NCBI RefSeq assembly: GCF_003324565.1
Contig: NZ_QOLA01000001.1
Coordinates: 124,001 to 188,000 of the forward strand
DNA from: Streptomyces sp. SDr-06
GTDB lineage: Bacteria; Actinomycetota; Actinomycetes; Streptomycetales; Streptomycetaceae
DNA length: 64,000 nucleotides
Direction: 5' to 3'
Within the stretch, counting starts at the first letter, position 1, and every line of letters begins with the position of its first letter. The notes below the pieces were generated by a model. That model made no database searches. It saw only the letters and a program-made list of their open reading frames with translations, and had not been told where the DNA came from. This document shows positions 51,194 through 58,198 of this stretch, piece after piece. A program made the position numbers and the translations under genes.

Positions 51194-52195
51194 GTGAAGC
51201 GCCCGACGATGAAGGACGTGGCCCGCGCGGCGGGCGTGAGCCCCATGACCGTCTCGCGCGCGGTGTCGGGCGAGCCCGGGGTGTCACCGGACACCGCGGC
51301 ACGGGTCGAGCAGGCGATACGGCAGCTGGGTTATCAGCGCAACGACAACGCCCGCAACCTGCGCCAGAAGAACCTCCGCACGTCCACCATCGGGCTCGTC
51401 GTGGACGACCTGGCCAACCCGTTCTACGCGCTCATGGCCCGATCCGTGGAGGACGAGGCCCACCGGCGCGGCTGTCTCGTGCTGGTCGGCAGCACCAATG
51501 ACGAGCCCCGCCGGGAACGCGAGGTCATAGCCGCCTTCACCGCCCGCCAGGTGGACGGTCTCATTCTGGTCCCCACCAACGGCGGCCACGGATTCCTCAA
51601 GCAGCCCATGGCGGGCGGCACTTGTGTCGTCTGCGTCGACCGGCCCGCCAAGGGCCTGGCCGTGGACACCGTCACCGTCGACAACCGGGCCGGAGCCGAG
51701 AAGGCCGTCCGCCACCTGCTGGGCCACGGCCACACGCGGATCGCCTATCTCGGCGACCGGTTCGACATCTGGACCCAGCGCGAGCGCCACGCGGGCTACC
51801 TCGACGCCCTCGCCTCGCACGGCGTACCCGAGGACCCCGCTCTCGTACGCCACGGACTGCGGTCGCAGTCCGACGCGGCGGCCGCCCTCGCCGAACTGCG
51901 CGCCCTGCCCGATCCCCCCACGGCACTGTTCACCACCAACGACCTGATCACGATCGGGGTGATGGACGGACTGGGGCACCCGAGCCCCGTCGCCCTCGTC
52001 GGGTTCGACGACTTCCCGCTGGCCGACCGGCTCAGTCCGCCGCTCAGCGTGGTCAGCCAGGACCCGGTCGCCCTCGGGGCGACGGCCGCGAACCTCCTGT
52101 TCTCCCGCATCGACGGCGACCGCTCCGCGCCCCGCTCCGTCGTCCTGCTGACCCGGCTCGTCGTACGGGGCTCGGGGTCTGTCGCCCCCGGGTAG
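51194..52195 (+). CDS. LacI-family transcriptional repressor
   Basis: 333 residues from GTG 51194 (AGGAGG 3-4 nt upstream; ATG 51182 is possible but has no ribosome site). The HTH is PTMKDVARAAGVSPMTVSRA with hinge RQLGYQRNDNARNLRQ. The periplasmic-binding-like domain has GLVVDDLANPFYALMARSVE, FTARQVDGLILVPTNGG, AGAEKAVRHLLGHGHTRIAY and FDDFPLADRLSPPLSVVSQD. The inducer is probably a sugar released by the divergent GH92 enzyme. Confidence 0.94.
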   Translation: MKRPTMKDVARAAGVSPMTVSRAVSGEPGVSPDTAARVEQAIRQLGYQRNDNARNLRQKNLRTSTIGLVVDDLANPFYALMARSVEDEAHRRGCLVLVGSTNDEPRREREVIAAFTARQVDGLILVPTNGGHGFLKQPMAGGTCVVCVDRPAKGLAVDTVTVDNRAGAEKAVRHLLGHGHTRIAYLGDRFDIWTQRERHAGYLDALASHGVPEDPALVRHGLRSQSDAAAALAELRALPDPPTALFTTNDLITIGVMDGLGHPSPVALVGFDDFPLADRLSPPLSVVSQDPVALGATAANLLFSRIDGDRSAPRSVVLLTRLVVRGSGSVAPG

Positions 52196-52210
52196 CGTCC
52201 GTCCCCGCGG

Positions 52211-54016
52211 CTACCGGAGCAGCCCCTCGGGGAGATAGGGCGACCGTACGGGGACGGGCCAGCCGATGCGGCGCGCGTGGCAGGCCAGTCCCAGCACATC
52301 GAGGTTGAGGGCGGCTTCCAGGTCCTTGCCCCGGTCCCCGACGGCGTAGTACTCGCGGTGCTCCTCCAGGGCATCGGCCAGCGCCAGGGCGAAACCCCGC
52401 TGGTCGCCCTCGATGAGCTGGGACAACAACGAGACCGGCGGAGGGAGGAATCCGCCGCCGGTCGTCCGCTCGGCCGTCGACAGCGCGTGGTCCATCGCTC
52501 CCTCGGGGGCCACGCCGCGCAGATAGTCGTGGAGCGCCGCACAGTACGCCCCACCGGGCGAAGGGCGGTCGTCCTCGGCGAAGAACCCGGGCTCCATCAG
52601 CACACAGTCGGCCAGCGGCCCGCGCGCACCGACGACCAGGGCCAGCGCCACCGCCCGTTGCCACTGGTGCGGGTTGGGCCGGTAGGAGCTGCGCCAGGCA
52701 GGGAGCGGCCGGGTCGTGCCGCCGATCGAGACCTCGACCTCGGTGCCCGGCTCGGCCCGTGCCAACCGCAAGGCGCCCGCACCGGCCTCGGCACCGAGCA
52801 ACAGGGCCTCGTACTGGCACGGATCCGTCCCGCCCGGATCGAGCGCCACCCGCGCCAGGAACCGCTGCCGCTGGTCGGACATGAACGACGTCAGATCCCG
52901 CGCCAGCGCCTTCGCGTCCTCCCCCGGGTCGTGGAAGCGCGCCATCTCCTGCGCCGCGTAGTCGTCGTACAGCGACGCGTCCGCGGTCCGGGCCGCGAGG
53001 GGGTGCGCGGGGCGCTCGATCACCAGGGGGCCGGTGCCGAGGGCGGCCACGGCGTCGGCGCGCTTGTCCCGTCCATAGGCCCGGACCCGCGGCGCGCTGC
53101 GGGCGAACCCGGTCACCAGGGCCCGCGGAAGGTACCCGGAGTCGATCCGCGGCCGCCAGCCGTACCGGCGGTGGGCCATCGCCGCGAGCGCCAGGGCGTC
53201 GAGCGGCAGCAGGCTGCGCGGCTCGGTATTCCCATCCTCAATGCCGGTCCGGTACTGCTCCAACTGCGCTGCCAGACGGCGCGTGAAGGCCTCTTCGTCG
53301 CCCGCCGCCAGCGCTCGCAGGGTACCGAGCGCGGCCCGGGGCCCGGGCCGGTCGTCACCTTCGCCGAGCGTGGCGACCATCATGTCGATCAGCGCGCACT
53401 TCTCGATGTCCTGAACGGGGCCGGTGGCGGCCAACCCGTCCGCCCCCTCCTCGTGGCCGAAGGCGTACGCCATCAGGGCGTGGACCAGCGCCACGTCGGC
53501 ACGTCCCTCGTTTCCCCGCCACGGCGGAGCGGCCGCGATGAAGACGTCGGCCGCGCGGTCCGCGGCACGGGCGAGGAACGCGAGGCAGAAGGAGTCCAGC
53601 CACGGAGAGGAGGAGACCAGCGTGTCCTGCCGCCCGGTCCTCGCGGCCGCGTCACCCTTCCCTGTGTCCTCATCCTGCGCGGCACCTCCGAACTCGCCGC
53701 CGTACGAAACCCCTGCTGCGGCATAGTCGATGAACACGTCGAACTGCCGCCCCGGCCAACTCGTCAGCCTGAGCGCTCCGAGCGCCGCGGCCGCGGCCGA
53801 TCCGAGAGCGACCTCGGCATCCTTTCCGCCCAGATCGGGCCGGTGTATCGACCGCGCCCCGAGATAGTCGAGGAAGGCAGCGGCGATCATCCGCCAACCC
53901 CGCGCCGGACACGGATCGTCCCGCATCCGGTGCACGTCCACGGCGATCCGCTCCGCGAAGCCGGACTCCGCGGCGGCGCACGCCGCCTCACCGACCCGAT
54001 GGCGCTCGATCCGCAC
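52211..54016 (-). CDS. Double-length Imm49-family protein
   Basis: 601 residues from GTG 54016 (GGGAGG 5 nt upstream; the family begins VRIERH). The first half (1-315) matches the Streptomyces Imm49 layout: RIERHRVGEAACAAAESGFA, FLDYLGARSIHRPDLGG, VFIDYAAAGVSYG, SPWLDSFCLAFLARAAD and the end GWRPRIDSGYLPRALV. The second half (about 316-601) repeats it more loosely and ends LDVLGLACHARRIGWPVP then VRSPYLPEGLL. Imm49 proteins are predicted immunity proteins of polymorphic toxins. No toxin gene is adjacent. It is convergent with lacI, with a 15-nt gap. Confidence 0.72.
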   Translation of the reverse strand: MRIERHRVGEAACAAAESGFAERIAVDVHRMRDDPCPARGWRMIAAAFLDYLGARSIHRPDLGGKDAEVALGSAAAAALGALRLTSWPGRQFDVFIDYAAAGVSYGGEFGGAAQDEDTGKGDAAARTGRQDTLVSSSPWLDSFCLAFLARAADRAADVFIAAAPPWRGNEGRADVALVHALMAYAFGHEEGADGLAATGPVQDIEKCALIDMMVATLGEGDDRPGPRAALGTLRALAAGDEEAFTRRLAAQLEQYRTGIEDGNTEPRSLLPLDALALAAMAHRRYGWRPRIDSGYLPRALVTGFARSAPRVRAYGRDKRADAVAALGTGPLVIERPAHPLAARTADASLYDDYAAQEMARFHDPGEDAKALARDLTSFMSDQRQRFLARVALDPGGTDPCQYEALLLGAEAGAGALRLARAEPGTEVEVSIGGTTRPLPAWRSSYRPNPHQWQRAVALALVVGARGPLADCVLMEPGFFAEDDRPSPGGAYCAALHDYLRGVAPEGAMDHALSTAERTTGGGFLPPPVSLLSQLIEGDQRGFALALADALEEHREYYAVGDRGKDLEAALNLDVLGLACHARRIGWPVPVRSPYLPEGLLR

Positions 54017-54324
54017 CTCTGCCTCCCGACAGGTCCCCGTTCGATCTTGCCTTGCCAGCATAGGAAGCCGGTCTGACAATGCGTCCGCGTCGATGGACGG
54101 ACGGGAACGCACGACGGCCCCCACGGCTCCTTTGTCATCATTTGGTCACACGGACGTGCGATCGTGGTGGTGCCTGCTTGGTCGCCTGGCGCCGCGAAAG
54201 TTCCGGACCGGATCGGAAATGAGGACTTCCGACTGGAACGCCTTCGCATGTTCTTGGCGTCTAGGCGGCCGACAGCGCAGAGCACAGGGCGAGACCAGTA
54301 TCAGCAAGGCGGGCTGCACTACGT
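54017..54324. other. Intergenic region between divergent Imm49 and D,D-carboxypeptidase genes
   Basis: 308 nt without a supported ORF. It is slightly AT-richer around 54130-54260 and should contain both promoters. No clear dyad or riboswitch was seen. Confidence 0.5.
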
Positions 54325-56832
54325 ATGAACGAGAAGAACAGCGCGAGGGCGGGCGGGGCTTCCGGCGAGGAGGCCGTACCGGATGAGAGGGCCGACGCGG
54401 TGAAAGCGCCGGAGGAAGCCGCTCCGGGCGCCAAAGCTCCGTCGTCCCCGCCGGCCGACAAGGCGGGACAAGAGGCCGGGGCGGCCCCGACCGGATCGAC
54501 GCGCACCGGGCGAACGGCCGCCGAAGCCTGGTCGGCCCAGGCCAAGACGGCGCCCAAGGGCGAGGGCGGCCCCAACTCCGGGCACGTGGCGGCGGATCGG
54601 GACCAGGCTGACCGGGCGGACAAGACCTTGGTCTTCACGCCGACGGCATCGGCCTCTTCCTCCGCGGGGACGTCCGAGGAAGCAGCCGCCGACCGCGCCG
54701 GGAACGCCGGGAACGCCGGGAACGCTGACAACCCCGAGAGCACGGACGCCGGGGCCGCCCGCGACCCGCGCGCCCACGACGCGGCCTCCAGCGCTGCGCC
54801 GCGCGGCGAACGGCCCACAGCGTCAACCGAGTCCGACGGTGAACAGCCCGGCGTGGACCGGGCCGGGGCCAAGCACGAGACCGCCCCGGCATCCGGTCCG
54901 GGCCGACGCCCGGACACGGAGAACCGGGACGCGGCAGAGCCGGACGCGCCCTCGCGCCCGGCCCCCGCCGCGGTCTCCGGATCGGCGTCCGTACCGGAAT
55001 CCGACTCGGGCGCAGGCCCGGTTTCGCCGTCGAACTCGGACCAGGACAAAGGCTCCACGGCCCCCTCGGCCGCCGGTGCGGGCTCGGCCTCGGAGGTCAC
55101 CCGCACGTCGACCCCTGTCCCGGGCTCGGCCTCCGACTCCGACGCGCCCTCCGCCACCCCCGCCCCCGAGCAGAACACGGCCGACGACGCGGAATCCGGA
55201 TCCGGCTCGGACTCCGGCTCCGCGAAGAAGCCGCCCGCACCCTCGTGGGCCGCCCGCAGGGAGTCGGATGCCGAGCGGACCAGTGAGTTCGTCGCGCTGA
55301 AGCCGGACCTGCCGCGGCCGACCCCGTCCCGCCCCGCCGGGGCCGTCCCCGCGCCGCCGACGCCCGGCAAGAAGCCCGGCCAGTCCGCCGTCGACCGGGA
55401 GCGCACCCGGGAGTTCGCCGCGCCCGCGCGCGGGGACGACGACCGCACCATGGCGCTGACCCGCCCGCCCGCCCCCGCCATCACTCCCCCCGCGGCCGCG
55501 GCCGCTAGCGGCGACTCCGCGGGGTCGCCGCCTCCGCTCGACCTGCTCGCGCAGCTGACGAACACCCCGCCGAAGCCGGAGACGGTGGGACGTACCGTCA
55601 CGCGCAGGATCAAGATCTGGGGCACGCTGGTCGCACTGATCGCCGTCGTCCTGGTGGCCGTCCAGGCGCTGCGCCCGCTCCCGACGCCGACCCTGAAGCT
55701 CACCGCGAAGTCGACCCATACCGCCGCCGGCGGAGCCCTCTCCCTCCCGTGGCCGTCCGAGGGCCAGGCGGTGGTCGACATCGACGGCCTCGGCCGGATG
55801 GGTTCGTACGGGGAGATGAAGCCCCTGCCCATCGGCAGCGTGGCCAAGGTGATGACGACGTACCTCATCCTCCGGGACCACCCGCTCAAGGCCGGTGACA
55901 AGGGGCCCTCGATCCCGGTCGACCAGAAGGCGCAGGACGACTACACCAACGGCGTCAAGGAGAAGGAGTCGGTCGTCGAGGTCAAGACGGGCCAGCAGAT
56001 CTCCGAACTGGAGGCCCTTCAGGCCGTCATGCTGCCCTCGGCCAACAACGTGGCCCGGCTGCTGGCCCGTTGGGACGCGTCGACGGAGGAGGCGTTCATC
56101 AAGAAGATGAACGACACCGCCAAGGAACTCGGCATGACCAACACGACGTACACCGACGCGAGCGGCCTGATCGAGTCGACCGTCAGCACGGCCGAGGACC
56201 AGGTCAAGCTGGCCAAGCACGCGATGGCCGACCCGGTGTTCCGGCAGATCGCCAAGCTGCCCTCGTACACGTCGACGACGACGTCCGGTGGCACCACACC
56301 CGAGACGGCCAGGACGCAGCGCAACTTCAACAAGCTCGTCCCGCTGTACGGCGTCGTGGGCATCAAGACGGGCTCGACGACCAAGGCGGGCGGCAATCTG
56401 CTCTTCGCCGCCGAGACGACCGTCGGCGACACCAGGCAACTGGTCGTCGGCGCCGTGTTCGGCCAGCACAAGCCGAACATCATCGAGACCGCGACCGCGG
56501 CCAGCAAGAGTCTGATCCTGGCGGCGGACAAGGCGCTCAAGACCGAGACCGTGGTGAAGAAGGGCGAGGTGGTCGGCCAGGTCGACGACGGCCTCGGCGG
56601 TACGGTTCCGGTCGTGGCGGCCAAGGACCTGACCGTACCGGTGTGGTCGGGCGCCACGGTCTCGATCAAGCTGACGGACGGTGGCAAGACGCTGCCGCAC
56701 ACGGCGAAGGCCGACACCGAGGTCGGCACCCTGACCGTGGGCAGCGGAGCCGGTGAGGCGAAGGTGCCCGTCACACTCAAGGACGACCTCGCCGAGCCGT
56801 CGTTCGGCGCCAAGCTCACCCGGCTCGGCTGA
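54325..56832 (+). CDS. D-alanyl-D-alanine carboxypeptidase with long disordered cytoplasmic arm
   Basis: 835 residues. Residues 1-425 are a disordered Ala/Ser/Pro/acidic arm with no signal peptide. One membrane helix (about 430-450, IWGTLVALIAVVLVAVQALR) leads to an external S11 peptidase domain: PIGSVAKVMTTYLIL (SxxK, Ser505), MLPSANNVARLLARWD (SxN), GVVGIKTGSTTKAGGN (KTG). It trims the terminal D-Ala of peptidoglycan stems. The arm contains four similar (D/E)(K/R)T motifs (T101, T319, T361, T375) and a small Gly-Asn-Ala repeat around residues 126-134. The usual Streptomyces enzyme is about 400-450 residues, so the arm nearly doubles it. Confidence 0.92.
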   Translation: MNEKNSARAGGASGEEAVPDERADAVKAPEEAAPGAKAPSSPPADKAGQEAGAAPTGSTRTGRTAAEAWSAQAKTAPKGEGGPNSGHVAADRDQADRADKTLVFTPTASASSSAGTSEEAAADRAGNAGNAGNADNPESTDAGAARDPRAHDAASSAAPRGERPTASTESDGEQPGVDRAGAKHETAPASGPGRRPDTENRDAAEPDAPSRPAPAAVSGSASVPESDSGAGPVSPSNSDQDKGSTAPSAAGAGSASEVTRTSTPVPGSASDSDAPSATPAPEQNTADDAESGSGSDSGSAKKPPAPSWAARRESDAERTSEFVALKPDLPRPTPSRPAGAVPAPPTPGKKPGQSAVDRERTREFAAPARGDDDRTMALTRPPAPAITPPAAAAASGDSAGSPPPLDLLAQLTNTPPKPETVGRTVTRRIKIWGTLVALIAVVLVAVQALRPLPTPTLKLTAKSTHTAAGGALSLPWPSEGQAVVDIDGLGRMGSYGEMKPLPIGSVAKVMTTYLILRDHPLKAGDKGPSIPVDQKAQDDYTNGVKEKESVVEVKTGQQISELEALQAVMLPSANNVARLLARWDASTEEAFIKKMNDTAKELGMTNTTYTDASGLIESTVSTAEDQVKLAKHAMADPVFRQIAKLPSYTSTTTSGGTTPETARTQRNFNKLVPLYGVVGIKTGSTTKAGGNLLFAAETTVGDTRQLVVGAVFGQHKPNIIETATAASKSLILAADKALKTETVVKKGEVVGQVDDGLGGTVPVVAAKDLTVPVWSGATVSIKLTDGGKTLPHTAKADTEVGTLTVGSGAGEAKVPVTLKDDLAEPSFGAKLTRLG

Positions 56833-56854
56833 CCGGGACGACATCGGCCCTTTC

Positions 56855-56898
56855 GCGACAGCGCGGCCCCGCCGGTTCCGGCGGGGCCGCGCTGTCGC
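56855..56898. terminator. Strong bidirectional terminator
   Basis: Perfect 21-bp stem (56855-56875 with 56878-56898) and a TT loop between the carboxypeptidase stop (56832, plus) and the Cys-rich gene stop (56906, minus). Confidence 0.85.
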
Positions 56899-56905
56899 TT
56901 CGGGG

Positions 56906-57079
56906 TCAGCAGGGGACGGCGCCCCCGCACTGGCAGGGGCCGCCGCTCTGGCATCCGCACTGGCAGCTCGGTCCGCAGGAGCAGTTGGCCGCGCGCAGGG
57001 GCTGAGCGGTCGCCGGGCCGGGCATCGCGAACGGAGGGGGCGGTGGAGTCGCAGGAGGAACAGGCTGCTCGGGAATCAT
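56906..57079 (-). CDS. Small Cys-rich, metallothionein-like protein
   Basis: 57 residues from ATG 57079, too short for most gene lists. GGGAG lies 8 nt upstream of the ATG. The first half is Pro-rich (PEQPVPPATPPPPPF) and the second half is ANCSCGPSCQCGCQSGGPC then QCGGAVPC: eight cysteines in 25 residues, mostly CxC. This suits binding of Zn, Cu or Cd ions. I know of similar small Streptomyces proteins but no assigned function. It diverges from the DUF2165 gene. Confidence 0.75.
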   Translation of the reverse strand: MIPEQPVPPATPPPPPFAMPGPATAQPLRAANCSCGPSCQCGCQSGGPCQCGGAVPC

Positions 57080-57337
57080 GGTCAAGCTCCCTTCCCTGGT
57101 GCGCCTTTCAGCCCCGAGTCAACTCCTCGCCGGCTCGACCGTCAACTACCCTGCATGGCAAGGAAGTTCTGTTGTCCGGCTGGAATCCGTCGACGGACGG
57201 TCCTGCCTCATGACGCCGGCGTCGGGACGATGGTCGGTGGTGCGCGGCACGGTGGCGGGGAGGCTGGTCCCCGGGCGCGCGCGGCACCCGTGTGTCCGGC
57301 GCATAAGATCGGCTCGGTCCGACGAGGGGAGTCCGGG

Positions 57338-57904
57338 ATGACGTCGAGGTTCAGGTTCGGGGCACGTTCGGCGGGTGGCACACGGCCCGCGACCGGGATA
57401 CGGCTGCCCGCGCTGCCGCTCGCCGCGGCACTGCTCACCGCGACCGTGGCGCTGTACATCGCGCTCGTCGCCTTCGGCAACATCACCGACTTCGACACCA
57501 ACCGCCAGTTCGTCCGGCACGTCCTGGCGATGGACACCACGTTCAAGGACCCCGATCTCATGTGGCGAGCCATCACGTCGGGCACGCTCCAGGACATCGC
57601 CTATGTCCTGATCATCGCCTGGGAGACGGTGGCGGCCCTGGTGCTCATCGCCGCGTCGGCCGCGTGGCTGACCGGGCTGCGGCGCCGCAGCGGCCTGGGC
57701 CGGGCCCGGCGGCTCAGCACGCTGGGGCTTTTGATGATGCTGCTGCTGTTCGGGGCCGGGTTCATCGCCGTCGGCGGGGAGTGGTTCGCGATGTGGCAGT
57801 CCAAGTCCTGGAACGGCCTCGACGCGGCCGCCCGCAACTTCATGATGGCGGGCGTCGTGCTCGTCGTCGTCCACCTTCCGGGCCCCGACCCGCAGCAGGA
57901 GTAG
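57338..57904 (+). CDS. DUF2165 small integral membrane protein
   Basis: 188 residues from ATG 57338 (GAGGGGAG upstream). There are four membrane helices, with ALYIALVAFGNITDFDTNRQ, FVRHVLAMDTTFKDPDLMWR and LMMLLLFGAGFIAVGGEWFA, all characteristic of DUF2165. Function is unknown. The N-terminal 25 residues are basic and cytoplasmic. Confidence 0.88.
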   Translation: MTSRFRFGARSAGGTRPATGIRLPALPLAAALLTATVALYIALVAFGNITDFDTNRQFVRHVLAMDTTFKDPDLMWRAITSGTLQDIAYVLIIAWETVAALVLIAASAAWLTGLRRRSGLGRARRLSTLGLLMMLLLFGAGFIAVGGEWFAMWQSKSWNGLDAAARNFMMAGVVLVVVHLPGPDPQQE

Positions 57905-58069
57905 GCCGGTCGGTCACCGGGGCGCCGCGCTGCGGGCGGGCATCCTGTGCAGGCAGCGAGGTGCCCGCACAGGTGCCGCTCACCCGGGCCGGTACGCCAA
58001 CGTCCCGGCCGTGCCGGCGGCGGGGGCGATCGCGGACGTCAGCACGCCGTCACCGGATGTCGCCCAGCG

Positions 58070-58198
58070 TCAGTCGAGCTCCGCGCAGAGATCGGTTACC
58101 TCGAAGCTGCGGTGGCCGGTGTCGCAACACATCATCGGCTCGAGCTGCTGTTCATCGGTTTCGGGCAGTTCCTGCAGTTCCAGAACGAGGCTCTCCAT
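58070..58198 (-). CDS. Candidate lanthipeptide precursor (LanA)
   Basis: 42 residues from ATG 58198 with GGAAGGGA 8-9 nt upstream. The leader MESLVLELQELPETDEQQ has the LxLQxLPETD pattern seen in class III/IV leaders such as VenA. The short core after LEP contains Cys24, Cys25, Thr27, Ser31, Thr35 and Cys38 (MMCCDTGHRSFEVTDLC), enough for two or three thioether rings. It has no SxxSxxxC labionin motif. The start lies inside the last 16 codons of lanL in another frame, so translation is probably coupled. It fell below ordinary gene-calling length. Confidence 0.74.
   Translation of the reverse strand: MESLVLELQELPETDEQQLEPMMCCDTGHRSFEVTDLCAELD

Noticed and set aside
48274..51501. 1075-codon ORF on the plus strand opposite the GH92 gene
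   Set aside because: It is an antisense shadow with Arg/Gly/Val-rich composition and no domain, a product of high third-position GC. The minus strand encodes clear GH92 and CBM motifs.
54325..56832. Toxin partner for the Imm49-like protein
   Set aside because: The neighbouring long protein is a D,D-carboxypeptidase with intact SxxK, SxN and KTG boxes, not a polymorphic toxin; no other toxin-like ORF is adjacent.
58070..58198. Labionin (class III) precursor
   Set aside because: The core has no SxxSxxxC motif, and the synthetase keeps the cyclase zinc ligands, so class IV-type thioether rings are more likely.
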